This document shows, in pieces, positions 28,355-39,385 of a DNA stretch of 64,000 bases (position 1 is its first letter; every line of letters starts with the position of its first letter). The stretch comes from Roseiarcus sp963696665 (GTDB lineage Bacteria > Pseudomonadota > Alphaproteobacteria > Rhizobiales > Beijerinckiaceae). The position numbers and the translations under genes were made by a program. The notes under the pieces are model-generated. The model did not search any database. It had not been told where the DNA came from and worked only from the letters and a program-made list of their open reading frames with translations. Location: NCBI GenBank assembly GCA_963696665.1, contig CAVOLE010000005.1, forward strand, positions 372,001-436,000. Reading direction: 5' to 3'.

Positions 28355-28521
28355 GCGTCGCCTCGAAGTCAGAAACACTGCGACACTAGAGAAAGCGGGC
28401 GGCGGCGTCAAGCCCGCCAATCACGACATGTTGTCGCCGAAGGCGCCCGAGCTTTGAGTTGAGCCCCGACCACCCTGGTTTCCCGATTGTTTCTGACGCG
28501 ATCCTGGCTAGATTGTCGCCC

Positions 28522-29386
28522 GTGACACGCCTCATGCTTGCTCAGATCCGTCGCGATTACGTCATCAAGGCCCGAAGGCTCGATGCGGAGACAGAAGCCG
28601 CGTTGAGGGCTGATCCGCGCCCGGGCGCAAAGGCGATTCTGGACGCCATCGCACGGCGGCGCGCCGGAAACCGCTCGGAGGGGCAGCGATTGCGCAAGCT
28701 GCTGCAATTCGAGAACGCGCTTTGGGCCGCCGGCGTGCTGCACGTCGCCGGCGTCGATGAAGCCGGCATGAGTCCGCTCGCGGGGCCGGTGGCCGCGGCC
28801 GCGGTCATATTCGAGCCAGGGGCGCGGATTCCAGGCGTCGACGATTTCGAAGAAGCTCGACGCGGGGACTCGGGACAAGCTCGCAGTCGAGATCAAGGGG
28901 CGCGCTGTGGCGTGGTCGGTCGCCTTCGCCGAGGTCGAGGAGATCGACCGCGTCAACATCTACTGGGCTGGTCTCTTGGCCATGCGGCGCGCCGTCGAAG
29001 CGCTTCTCCCCGCCCCGCAGCACATCCTCATCGACGCGCGCCGCCTCAAGGAACTGACGACGCCTCAGCAGGCGATCGTGAACGGTGACGGCAAAAGCCT
29101 GACCATCGCCGCCGCCTCGATCCTGGCCAAGACGGCCCGCGACGCCCTCATGTGCAAGTTGGATGCGAAATATCCCGGGTACGGCTTTTCGAAGCACAAG
29201 GGTTATCCCGTCCGCGAGCATTTGGCCGCTCTTGAACGGCTCGGCGCCTCGCCTGTTCATCGCCGCTCTTTCGCCCCGGTCCGCACCGTCCTCGGCCTGC
29301 CGCCGCTCCCGCCGTGGCCGAATGCGGAGGCCGTCTTGGAGAGGGTGCAAGAGCCCGCGCAACCCGGGCCCATTCCGGGCTTGTGA
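28522..29386 (+). CDS. rnhB: Ribonuclease HII, atypical long form, frame broken by 1-nt indel
   Basis: RNase HII cleaves RNA in RNA-DNA hybrids and single ribonucleotides in DNA. The first frame gives an N-terminal extension of about 80 residues and then HVAGVDEAGMSPLAGPVAAA. The second frame continues AWSVAFAEVEEIDRVNIYWA, HILIDARRLKEL, SIIAKT-like AAASILAKTARDALM, and YGFSKHKGYP. The catalytic D-E pair (DEAG) and the later aspartates are kept. An extra T in 28845-28847 breaks the frame; without it VDDSKKLDAGTRDKLAVEI is restored. GRGPLAGP is replaced by GMSPLAGP, and the protein is about 287 residues, longer than standard RnhB. I choose GTG 28522 (VTRLMLAQIRRDY); a TTG lies at 28459. Confidence 0.82.
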
Positions 29387-29570
29387 AGATTCCGCCTGGC
29401 CGTAAAACAGCGGATGCTTGAGACCGCCGAGAACCGGTTCGGCGTTTGGCTTATCCCCAGAGCTGTTGTTCGGATGCGGCGGTCCTGCCGCCCGTAAGGC
29501 TGTAAAGGATAAGCCAACATGCCGGCGACGGCGGCAGTGCTGGCCGAAGCGGGGGCGCGGATCGCCAAGG

Positions 29571-29984
29571 CTATGGAGCCGGCGAGCCCGTCCGAGGAGT
29601 CGGCGCTCCGGCGCCTTCGGATTGTGCGTTGACGACGCCCCAGGCCTCAAGAACGCGAATGGGCCGGCGCTGGCCGGCGACCACAGCGTAAGCAACGCCG
29701 AGCTTGAGGCAAAGCTCGCCAAACTCGCGTTGCACGGCGGTCATCGGGCTCCCAAGATTGCGCTTCAGTCCGATGAAGCCGATCGGCAACTGAGGCGCAA
29801 GCACGATCAGATCGATGACGTTTCCGTCGGCCGCGGCCACCAGCGTGTCGGGACGCCCATGGGCGCGCCAATGGTCGAGAACCATCGCCCGGATCTCCGT
29901 CTCGGAAATCGCTCGCTTCTCTCTCCGCGCCTTGCGCGCCCACGTTTTGGCGCTCCATCGAAGGATGGGAGTTCGGCGAATCAT
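29571..29984 (-). CDS. VRR-NUC-like nuclease domain protein, probably degenerate
   Basis: The 137-residue protein has the outline of a VRR-NUC (phage-associated PD-(D/E)xK) domain: DLIVLAPQLPIGFIGLKRN, then TAVQREFGELCLKLGVAYAVV and PIRVLEAWGVV. In the usual motif the core strand reads F-I-E-L-K; here it is FIGLK, so the catalytic glutamate appears lost while D and K remain. The C-terminus is short and proline-rich. Such domains are common in prophages, but no other phage gene is next to it, so this may be a remnant. Confidence 0.6.
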   Translation of the reverse strand: MIRRTPILRWSAKTWARKARREKRAISETEIRAMVLDHWRAHGRPDTLVAAADGNVIDLIVLAPQLPIGFIGLKRNLGSPMTAVQREFGELCLKLGVAYAVVAGQRRPIRVLEAWGVVNAQSEGAGAPTPRTGSPAP

Positions 29985-30376
29985 TGCGCCGCCTCGCCCA
30001 CGCCCGCCAACCGATTCCCGGGGAAGGGAGGGGCGTCCTTGTAACGGGCGGCGAACGAAGCTTGGCGCCGGCGGAGCAAGCCGCGCCTAACCGGGAAGTC
30101 GAGGCGTTTGGGCGTCATAGCCCGGCAAAAAGATCATCCCGCCTGACGGAAGGATGAACGGGCCTGACGAGAGGATAAACGCCCAATTACAATTCGGTAA
30201 CCACCAAAGGTGGCGCGAATTGGCCCATTAGCCGTCTTGCCCGATGAGAGTTCCTCTCTCGAAGCTGGCGAGGTTCAAAGTGAAGGCCAACCTTCCGGTC
30301 GCCGCCGGCGCTGGAATTTTTTGCCGGGCAGTGCAGGCGCAACTAACACGAACCGTGACGCACATTTGAAGGGCAG
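29985..30376. other. Intergenic region with short tandem repeat
   Basis: No gene is supported. Two imperfect 20-bp units, GCCTGACGGAAGGATGAACG (30141-30160) and GCCTGACGAGAGGATAAACG (30162-30181), lie in tandem. The region is downstream of glgB and upstream of the VRR-NUC gene. Confidence 0.5.
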
Positions 30377-32582
30377 TCAGATGCGAGCTTCTTCGGGAGC
30401 CAGGATGAGTGTGGCCAAAGGCGGTAGAGTCAGGGCCACCTCACTGCCCTTGGGCGAATGGTGCGCGGCGACCCGACCGCCGTTACCGAGATTGCTTCCG
30501 CCGTAGCAGGCGGCGTCTGTGTTGAGAAGCTCCTGCCAGCCGCCGAGGTCTGGAACCGGGAGCCGATAGTCGTACCGCGGAACGGGCGTCATGTTGCTCA
30601 CCACGAGGAGCACTGAGCCGTCGCGGCCTCTGCGAATGTATGCGTAAACGGAGTTAGCGCTATCGTCGGCGACTACCCATTGAAATCCGCTCGGATCGTT
30701 GTCGGCGCCATAGAGGGACTGAGACTTCCGGTACAGGGCGTTGAGATCGACGATCAAGGTTTGGACGCCCCTGTGGAGGGGATAGTCGAGCAAATTCCAT
30801 TCGATCGACCCGTTGCTGTTCCATTCGTTCCACTGAGCGAGCTCTCCGCCCATGAACAAGAGCTTCTTGCCGGGGAACGTCCACATCCAGCTGAAATACG
30901 CCCTCAGGCCAGCGAATCTCTGCCACGCATCTCCGGGCATCTTTCCGATCAGCGAGCCTTTACCGTGAACAACCTCGTCATGGGAAAGCGGCAGCACGTA
31001 GCGTTCGGAATAGGCGTAGAGCATCCCGAACGTCATCGAACCGTGTTCAAATGATCGGTAGATCGGATCCTTCGACATGTAGTGGAGCGTGTCGTGCATC
31101 CAGCCCATGTTCCACTTGAGCGAGAAACCCAGACCTCCGTCCGCGAGCGGCGCGGTGACCTTAGGCCAGGCCGTCGACTCCTCCGCGATCGTCAGGACGC
31201 CTGGATTTCTTTGCGCAACGATGCTGTTCAAGTGCTTGAAGAACTCGATTGACTTCGAGATTTTCCCGCCCCCCGTAGCGGTTCGGGATCCACTCGCCGG
31301 GCTGGCGGCTGTAATCGCGGTAGAGCATGGACGCGACGGCGTCGACGCGCAACCCGTCGACGTGATAGTGCTCGATCCATTCGAGGGCGCTCGCGATGAG
31401 GAACCCTTTCACCTCGTTGCGGCCGAGATTGTAGATGTAGGTGTTCCAGTCCTTGTGAAAGCCCTCGCGCGGGTCCTCATGCTCGTAGAGCGCCGTCCCA
31501 TCGAACCGCGCGAGGCCCCAAACGTCAGTGGGAAAATGGGCCGGCACCCAATCGACGATGACGCCGATGCCCGCGCTATGACAGCGATCGACCAGCGCGG
31601 CGAATTCAGCCGCGCGGCCATAGCGGCCGGTCGGAGAGAACAAGCCGAGCGGCTGATAGCCCCACGAGTTGCCGAAAGGATACTCAGCGATTGGCAGAAA
31701 CTCGAGATGCGTAAATCCCATTTCGACCAGATACGGCACGAGCCGCTCGCCCATCTCCGTCCAGGTGAGGCTTCGAAAATCCTCCTCGACAATCCTGAGC
31801 CAGGATCCCGCATGAACCTCGTAAAACGACATGGGAGCGTCGAGGTTTTGCCGCTTGGCTCTATCCGCGATCCAGGCCTCATCGGCCCAAGCGAACGGTT
31901 CGTCCGAGGCGACGATCGAGCCGGTGCCCGGCGAGGCCTCGCTGTCGCGCGCCACGGGATCGGCCTTCTGGGCGAGCAGCGCTCCGTCGGGACCGAGAAT
32001 CTCGTATTTGTACAGCGCTCCTGGTCCGATGCGCGGAACGAACAGCTCCCAAACGCCCGCCTCGCGTCGCAGGCGCATCGGATGTCGTCGGCCGTCCCAA
32101 GTATTGAAGTCGCCGACGACGGACACGCGGCGCGCATTGGGCGCCCAGACGGCAAAGCGGACGCCCTTGACGCCGCCGATCGTCATCACCTGGGCGCCGA
32201 GGCAGCGTCCGAGCTCGTAGTGCGTGCCCTGGGCGATCAGATGCAGATCGAGTTCGCCCAACAGAAGGCCGAAGCTGTATGGGTCTTCCGTCTCTTGAAC
32301 CGCATTGGGCCACACGATGCGCAGGCGGTAGGGGCGGCCGCCAACTAACGCGCCGGCGAAAAGGCCGCCGGGATGGGCGAGCTCGAGGCGTCCGAGGAGG
32401 CTGGAGTCCTCGCGCGCGACCACGTCGATCGCTTGCGCGCCCGGCGCGAGCGCGCGCACGATCGACGTCGCGTAACGGTTGTGTGGACCGAGAATCGAAA
32501 ACGGATCGCCATGCCGCCCATCGACGAGCGCCTGCACGGTCGCTGCATCGATCCCGACGAGGCAATCTTGACCGATCGTCAT
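30377..32582 (-). CDS. glgB: 1,4-alpha-glucan branching enzyme, frame broken by 1-nt indel
   Basis: GlgB introduces alpha-1,6 branches into alpha-glucan. The first frame has the CBM48 region (DPFSILGPHN, FAVWAPNARRVSVVGDFNTW) and the start of the GH13 barrel (VIVDWVPAHFPTD, HYHVDGLRVDAVASML, with the catalytic D). The second has TIAEESTAWP (catalytic E), LPLSHDEVVHGKGSL (third acid) and the C-terminal beta domain. One extra base at TT 31249-31250 separates them; without it ENLEVIEFFKHLNSIVAQ is restored. Length is about 734 residues. ATG 32582 overlaps the TGA of the TreS-Mak gene. It is the last gene of the GlgE-pathway operon. Confidence 0.92.
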
Positions 32583-35500
32583 GCGCCTCGGGCTCCCCTC
32601 CTCAGTCGGTTGGCGGCAGCCGCGAAGCCGCGAAGCGGAATGGGGAGCCAATTCGGCCGGTTTGCGGCCTCGTAGCTGATTTCGTAAGCTGCCTTTTCCA
32701 GGATCATCAGATTGAGAAGCGGCTCTTTCGCTGGGCCCAGGCCAAGCCGTTGGGCGCCCTTGACCGAATGCCAGTAGGCCAGCAGGAACGCTGTGGTCGA
32801 TTCCCTCCGAAACTGCATCAAGAGCTTCTCGCGGCGCTCGCGGACGGTTTGCGGGCTTGCATTGGTGTCCGGCAACTCGAACGAGGCCGAGGCGTAATCG
32901 AGCGAGCGCAGAAAGCCGGCGACGTCCCGCAAAGGCGTCGTCTTGCGGCGGCGTTGCTCAAGGGAACGGAGGGGCTCGCCCTCGAAGTCGATGATGTAGG
33001 CGTCCGACTGCGAGACGAGAATCTGGCCGAGATGAAAGTCTCCGTGGATACGGATCGACAGCCCGTCCCGGCCGTGCTCGGCGAGAGCCGGCAGGCTCGC
33101 CAGGAGATCGGCTTTGCGCGAGAGAACGGAATCGGCAAGCGCCTGGCGCTCGGGACCGAGCGTCTGCCTTGCGCGCTCGAGCTCGCTCATGCCGCGTTCG
33201 ATCTGTTCCTCCGCATCCTTCGCCCAGCTAGAGACGACCTCGTCATCAGCGACCTCCGGCGCGAAGGCCGGGTCGTTGGTGTCGGCGGCGAGGGCGACAT
33301 GCATTTCGCCCAGCCTCCGGCCGACAACCGCCACGAACTCATTGAGGAGAGTGAAAGTGTGTGGCGATTGCGCGCCCGCCTCCTTCTCGAGCGCGGCGTC
33401 TTCGAGCGCGCGCCGGAGGTTGTCCGTCATCCAAGTCCAGGCGTCGCCCTGATTTGGGATGGCGCTCTGGATGATGAAAAGCGTGTGGGGCGTGTCCTTC
33501 GGATCGATCCGGACGATCTCCCCCAGGAGCTGCGGCGCATTGGCGAATCCGCAAAAGGTGAGGCGTCGCGTCATTTCCGCCTCCGGATGCACGCCGGGCG
33601 AGACGCGCCTGATGAGTTTGATCATCGCCACATTGCCGACGATCAGCGAGCTGTTCGACTGCTCGGTCGAGAGCCAACGGATGGCCGCCTCGCCTTGATC
33701 CGGCAGGGCGTCAATCCCGGGCTCGCCCAGGCAGCGGATCTCTCCCTCATGCGGCGTCGGGATTACAGCGCGCTCGCGCAGCCACCCCATGACTGCGCGC
33801 GGCAGCGCCTCGAACGAAAAGGCGTCGGTGATGTAGCCGACTCGCCGTCCCCGCCTCACCCTCGCCATCGCGAGCTGTTGAGGCAGGAGTTGCGGCGTCG
33901 CTCCTTCCCACGCGATTCCGGCGGGCACGAGATAGCGCTCGGCGCGATCGCGAAGATGGACCTCTATCTCGGTGAGCATGATCTCGCGGTTGCCGGGAAC
34001 CTGTGCTGCGTAGGCGATGCGAACGCCCGAAATGACCTCGTTTTTCGCCGCGAACCAACGCCGACGCTGGAGATAGGCAGGAAGGAGGTCGTGCAGAATC
34101 GTCGCGGAGTGGCGTTCGCCGAGAAGTTCGCGCAGGCTTTCGCGCACCACCAAGGTTTGGAATTCAGGCAATTGTTCGGGCGGCTCATCGCGCCAGCCCG
34201 GCGCTGCTTCGCCGGAGGCCTGGAGCTCGAACCAGTAGAAGGCGTAGGGGGGGAGAGTCAAAAGGTAATTCAGCTGGCCGATCGGAGGGAACGGAGACGG
34301 TCCGGTCAGCTCAATGGGGACCCGCCCGGCGAAGGCCGTGAGATCGAGCTCGACCGCCTGAGGGGTGCGGGCGAGATTGGCGACGCAGAGGACCGTTTGG
34401 TCTTCGTACTCCCTTAGATAGGCGAGTATGCGCCGGTTCCTCGGATAGAGGAACCGGAAAGCGCCCCGTCCGAAGACCCTATGGCTGCGCCGCAGGGTGA
34501 GCATGCGCCGCATCCAGTTCAACAGCGAGTGTTGGTCTCTCGTCTGCGCCTCGACGTTGACCGCGGCATAGCCGTAAACGGGGTCCATGATCGGCGGCAG
34601 CACCATGCTGCCGGGATCAGCGCGGGAAAAACCTCCGTTGCGGTCCTCTGTCCACTGCATGGGCGTGCGAACGCCGTCCCGATCGCCGAGATGCACGTTG
34701 TCACCCATGCCGATCTCGTCGCCGTAGTAGATTACCGGCGTGCCTGGCATCGACAAGAGGAGGCCGTTCATGAGCTCGATCCGGCGTCGGTCGTGCTGCA
34801 GGAGCGGCGCAAGCCTACGTCTTATCCCGAGATTGAGCCGGGCCCGGCTGTCGGACGCGTAAGTGGTCCATAGATAGTCGCGCTCGGCGTCGGTCACCAT
34901 CTCGAGCGTCAGCTCATCGTGATTGCGGAGAAAGATCGCCCATTGGGCGTAGAATGGAAGATCTGGCGTCTGGCGAAGGATGTCGGTGATCGGAAAGCGG
35001 TCCTCCTTGGCGATCGCCATGTACATGCGCGGCATGAGGGGAAAATGAAACGCCATGTGGCATTCATCTCCATCGCCGAAATAGAGCTGAACATCCTCGG
35101 GCCATTGATTGGCCTCCGCGAGCAGCATCTTGTCCTCGTACCGGCGGTCCAGCTCCGCCCGTATGCCCTTGAGAATCGCGTGCGTCTCCGGGAGATTCTC
35201 GCTTGAGGTCCCCTCCCGTTCGATCAGGTAGGGAATGGCGTCGAGCCTAAGGCCGTCGACTCCCATGTCGAGCCAAAAGCGCATGACGCCGAGCACTTCC
35301 TTGAGCACCCGGGGGTTGTCAAAGTTGAGGTCTGGCTGGTGGGAGTAAAATCGATGCCAGAAATAGGCGTTCGCCACCGGATCCCATGTCCAGTTCGACT
35401 TCTCAGTGTCGATGAAGATGATGCGCGTGTCGGCGTAGCGTTTGTCGGTGTCCGACCAGACGTAGTAGTTTCTGGCGACCGAGTTCGGCGGGCTCTTGCG

Positions 35501-35872
35501 GGCTCTCTGGAACCAGGGATGCTGGTCAGACGTGTGATTAATAACGAGCTCAGTGATGACGCGGATGCCGCGCGCGTGCGCCGCGGCGACGAAATCCTTG
35601 AATTGGGCTAGGACCCCGTAATCCGAGCTTACGGTGTGGTATCCGGCGATGTCGTATCCGTCGTCCTTTCTGGGCGAGGGATAGAAGGGGAGAAGCCAGA
35701 CCGTATTCACCCCGAGGCTCTCGATATAACCGAGCTTGGCGTTAAGGCCGGCGAAATCGCCGATGCCGTCGTCGTTGGCGTCGAAAAACGATTTGACGTG
35801 CAGCTGATAGATGACCGCGTCCTTGTACCAGAGCGGATCCTTGGGGAGCTGCGACTTTGGTCTACGCGCCAT
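32579..35872 (-). CDS. treS: Fused trehalose synthase / maltokinase
   Basis: The 1097-residue fusion joins two steps of the GlgE pathway. Residues 1 to about 550 are TreS, a GH13 enzyme interconverting trehalose and maltose: WYKDAVIYQLHVKSFFDAND, DGLRLDAIPYL (nucleophile D), LAEANQWPEDV (acid E) and LRNHDELTLEM. Residues about 590 to 1097 are maltokinase (Mak/Pep2): RRRWFAAKN, IKLIRRVSPGVHPEAEM, IRIHGDFHLGQILVS (catalytic HGD.H) and YIIDFEGEP (metal-binding D), making maltose-1-phosphate. ATG 35872 follows GAAGGG at spacing 6; the frame to 35890 is TTG-started and overlaps glgE. Its stop overlaps the glgB start, so expression is coupled. Confidence 0.93.
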   Translation of the reverse strand: MARRPKSQLPKDPLWYKDAVIYQLHVKSFFDANDDGIGDFAGLNAKLGYIESLGVNTVWLLPFYPSPRKDDGYDIAGYHTVSSDYGVLAQFKDFVAAAHARGIRVITELVINHTSDQHPWFQRARKSPPNSVARNYYVWSDTDKRYADTRIIFIDTEKSNWTWDPVANAYFWHRFYSHQPDLNFDNPRVLKEVLGVMRFWLDMGVDGLRLDAIPYLIEREGTSSENLPETHAILKGIRAELDRRYEDKMLLAEANQWPEDVQLYFGDGDECHMAFHFPLMPRMYMAIAKEDRFPITDILRQTPDLPFYAQWAIFLRNHDELTLEMVTDAERDYLWTTYASDSRARLNLGIRRRLAPLLQHDRRRIELMNGLLLSMPGTPVIYYGDEIGMGDNVHLGDRDGVRTPMQWTEDRNGGFSRADPGSMVLPPIMDPVYGYAAVNVEAQTRDQHSLLNWMRRMLTLRRSHRVFGRGAFRFLYPRNRRILAYLREYEDQTVLCVANLARTPQAVELDLTAFAGRVPIELTGPSPFPPIGQLNYLLTLPPYAFYWFELQASGEAAPGWRDEPPEQLPEFQTLVVRESLRELLGERHSATILHDLLPAYLQRRRWFAAKNEVISGVRIAYAAQVPGNREIMLTEIEVHLRDRAERYLVPAGIAWEGATPQLLPQQLAMARVRRGRRVGYITDAFSFEALPRAVMGWLRERAVIPTPHEGEIRCLGEPGIDALPDQGEAAIRWLSTEQSNSSLIVGNVAMIKLIRRVSPGVHPEAEMTRRLTFCGFANAPQLLGEIVRIDPKDTPHTLFIIQSAIPNQGDAWTWMTDNLRRALEDAALEKEAGAQSPHTFTLLNEFVAVVGRRLGEMHVALAADTNDPAFAPEVADDEVVSSWAKDAEEQIERGMSELERARQTLGPERQALADSVLSRKADLLASLPALAEHGRDGLSIRIHGDFHLGQILVSQSDAYIIDFEGEPLRSLEQRRRKTTPLRDVAGFLRSLDYASASFELPDTNASPQTVRERREKLLMQFRRESTTAFLLAYWHSVKGAQRLGLGPAKEPLLNLMILEKAAYEISYEAANRPNWLPIPLRGFAAAANRLRRGARGA

Positions 35873-35882
35873 CCTTCGCCCT

Positions 35883-38800
35883 TCAAGCAACTCGCCAAAT
35901 GGCGAAGGGAAGTTCCGGATCGAGCCGAATCCGCTGATGTTTTCCGCTCCAGACGAGTTCGCCCCCGCGCATAAGGTCCTCGGCCGTCAGCGTGTCGTAA
36001 TCGGACAAGCCAAATTTCCAGAGCGGGATTTCGATATCCGCTTCCTGCGCTGCGCTGGGATCAAGACTGATCGCGACTAGGACGACATTCCGCCGGTCTA
36101 GAGTCGCCTTCTCGAAGAAAAGGATGTTCTCGTTCCAGGCGTTTTGAAACGATAGGCCAAGATGAGAATGCAGTGCGGGGTTCTCGCGTCGAATGCGATT
36201 CAGCGCGGTGATTTCTCCGATGATGTTGCCGGGGCGATCCCAGTCCCAGACACGGATTTCGTACTTTTCGCTGTTGATATATTCTTTCTTTTGCGCGTCG
36301 GGCCTGCCCTCGCAAAGTTCAAATCCGTTGTACATGCCCCATAGACCGGACAGCGTCGTGGCCAAAGCAGCGCGGATCAGGAAAGCGGAACGTGGCGCGT
36401 TCTGAAGAAAGTCGGGATTAATGTCGGGCGTGTTGACGAAAAAGTGCGGCCGGAAGAAATCCGTAAGCGGCGCGCTGGTCAATTCGGTCAAATATTCGGT
36501 TAGCTCCCGCTTCGTGTCGCGCCAGGTGAAATAAGTGTAGCTTTGAGAGAACCCGCCTTTAGCGAGTCGGTACATGACCTTCGGCCGGGTGAACGCCTCC
36601 GCCAGAAAAACAGTCTCGGGATGCTCACGCCGGATGTCGTTGATCAGCCAATCCCAGAAAGGGAAGGGTTTCGTGTGCGGGTTGTCAACTCGGAAAAGTA
36701 GGACGCCCTTGCTGATCCAAAAGAGGATCGTATCTCTCAGCGCGGTCCAGAGCGGAGAGGCTTTGCCGTCAGCGTAAAAATCGAAATTGACAATATCCTC
36801 GTATTTCTTCGGAGGATTTTCTGCGTAACGGATCGTGCCGTCAGGGCGCCAAGAGAACCATTCGGGATGCTGCTTGAGCCATGGATGATCAGGTGAAGCC
36901 TGAATGGCGAAATCGAGAGCGATCTCGAGATCGAGCTTCCGAGCTTCCGAGAGAAGCGCCTGAAAGTCCTCGAACGTCCCAAGCGAGGGATGTATGGCGT
37001 CGTGTCCGCCCTCGGCAGACCCGATGGCGTAAGGGCTGCCCGGATCGTCCGGCCCGGCCTTGAGCGCGTTATTACGCCCCTTTCGATTGGTCCTGCCGAT
37101 CGGATGAATCGGCGGAAAGTAGACGACGTCGAAGCCCATGGCGCGGATTGCCGGTAGCCGTCGCACCACATCATCGAAGGTTCCGTGCCGGTGAGGGTCG
37201 CCGCTTTGGGATCGGGGAAAGAGCTCGTACCAGCTCGCAAATTCGGCGGTCCGCCGTTCTAAGTCGATCGCAATAGGTGTCTTGAGTCGGGTCTTGAACG
37301 CGCGCGTATCAGCCGCCGAGTAAATGCTCGCCGTTTCCTCCGCAAGGAGGATGTGCAAGCCTGCCAGGATCATCAGCGGCCTTTATTCGATCCGCAACGC
37401 CTTTGAGCCGGACCTTCGCCTCTCCGTCGGCGCGACCGAGCGCGCGAACGAGAATGGCCTCTCCCTCCTTCAGTTCGAGCGTAAGAGAGAGGCCTGCGTC
37501 GTGCTTCTTTTGCAGTTCGATGCGAAAGATGGCGAACTCATCGCGCCACGCCTCGATGTCAAATAAGTAGCGACCAACGCGGTCGAGAGGCAGGTCAGCC
37601 GCCCAGCGGTCGTTACCGACCGGCGTCATCCGCTTCTCGCGCCAGGCGGTTTCGTCCGCCGCGCGCCACAATACCGCGACTGCGATTGCATCATGGCCTT
37701 CGGCATACGCATCGCATTCGATATGAGCCACGTCGCCGACGATCCGCTTAACGGCGTAACGGCCGCTGTCTAAGCACGGCGCCACCGCCTCAATGATGAG
37801 ACGAGGCCCAGCTTCGGTTGCCGGAAGTTCGCATGAGCGAATGACCGCGGCGCGACGGCCTTCAAGAATGCGCACTTCCCCGGCTCGCAGCGTCACAGTG
37901 TCATCTGGCGCGAGACCAGGCCCCGAGCGCAGCGCGTCTTTGAGCGGCAGGAATTCGCCAACCTCGCGCGAAACCGACGACGCCGCGAGTGAAATGTCGC
38001 GATCCATCTCTGCATTCGCTAGAACAACTCGAATCCCGCTCTTGTCGCCGGAACGCCGTATTGCGGCAAGCACCTTGCCTGCGTCCGCCGGCCAGATAGC
38101 GGTCGGCTTGAACTCTACGCTCTCGCTTCCGACGAATGCGTTCGCGGCGGCTATGTCCTCGCTAAGGTCGAACCGGCGATCGGCCGCGAGATCGAACCAG
38201 CTCTTCGCGGTGTGCGGCGAAGAAGCGAGTCTGCCGACGAGACCGTATTCGAACCCCATTGGAACGAGGATTCCGTCACCCAGTCCGGCCGCAGCCCAAA
38301 GCAGAAATTTTGATCGCTTTTCCGTGACGGCCGGATCGTAGTCTTGAAATTTTCGCTTCCCGGTGAGTGGCTCTTCCGCGGATAAAACCATTTTCCTGAA
38401 AAAGCGGGATGCCTCGGCGACGCGCGCGATGCTTCCGGTCTCAAAAAGATTACTGGCGGGCAAGAAGGCCCCCGCAAAGGTCATGCTTTCAAATTTGGGA
38501 ACTTCATCAAGTGAAACTAGGCTCACCCAGAGCGGAACTCTTGTGTTGGCGGCTTCGCTTTGCCCGTCTCCTGCAAGTTCGGGAAAGATCCATTCTGGCG
38601 TGCCGGGTTTCAACCGGCAGCAAAAGCCTGCGACGCCGAGTTCTTGCAGCTCAAGCAACCTTCCTCTGAGCGTGTGAATCCAAGTGCGGGCCTTCGTTTC
38701 ATCAGAGAACGGGATCGCGAGATTCTGCCGCTCGGCGGGCGCAATTCTCGGATCCCTTGCGCCCATCTCGCTCTCGGAAAGAGCCAGCATCCGAGCCGCC

Positions 38801-39039
38801 GTAGTCATAGCGGGCACTGATAAAATCGGAACATCAAAGATGATTTGCAGCGACCGATCGGCCGCCAGAGCTACAAGTCTTGCAATATCGAGGTCGCCGC
38901 ATACGAAATCGGCAAATATGTTCTGCCCCGAGAGGGAAAGAAGCAGCGTGTCGAAGCCGAGTCCGGATGAGGTCGCGAGGGCGGCGTTCCACTCGCTCAA
39001 ACTCCTCAACGCTGATGCGGGAATCGAATGTGCGCGCAT
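35883..39039 (-). CDS. glgE: Alpha-1,4-glucan:maltose-1-phosphate maltosyltransferase with extra N-terminal domain, frame broken by 1-nt indel
   Basis: GlgE transfers maltose from maltose-1-phosphate onto alpha-1,4-glucan. Canonical GlgE sequence begins only at about residue 411 (GPRLIIEAVAPCLDSGRYAV). It continues in a second frame with ASWYELFPRSQ, FPPIHPIGRTNRKGRNN, GVLLFRVDNPHTKPFPFWDW (nucleophile D) and FLAEAFTRPK (acid E). An extra A in the run opposite 37382-37384 breaks the frame. The first 410 residues are an additional domain with GH13-like traces (LGFDTLLLSL, LQIIFDVPILSV, AGLGDGILVPMGFEYGL) but no full catalytic set. Total about 1051 residues, against about 660 for short GlgE. 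It is first in the operon, 10 bp before treS-mak. Confidence 0.9.
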
Positions 39040-39385
39040 CGGCGTTTCGTCGGGTCCTTAGTTAACGCGCTTCAGAAATGAAATTTGCCGACCGGCCCTT
39101 TTGTTCCTCAAAATTACCCTCTCGTCGAGCCAATAGAACTCCCGCCGTCATCGTAACACGGTTTGCCGGCGGCCTCGGTTTTTTTGGGTTTTTTTGTCGT
39201 TCAGAGGCCAAATCAGAGGCCAGACATGGGCGACCAAGGGCGGCGCGCGCCATCCTTTTCTTCCGTCGCCTAACTCAGCGTTCGCAGCGGCCTTTCGCGA
39301 CGGATCGCCATTTTTCCATTTCGGTAACCATCGCTGGCGCCCGTGGGAACCTCCTGAGAACGCGGCGTAATCGTTTCCGAGGGGA
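39040..39385. other. Upstream region of glgE with phased T-tract units
   Basis: This stretch between glgE and the IS21-family element should hold the glgE promoter on the minus strand. It contains two exact 10-bp units GGTTTTTTTG (39177-39196), then a direct repeat CAGAGGCCA about 12 bp apart (39202-39222). No gene is supported. Confidence 0.5.

Noticed and set aside
32279..34417. 712-codon plus-strand frame opposite treS-mak
   Set aside because: Antisense shadow of a well-conserved GH13/kinase fusion; no domain signal of its own.
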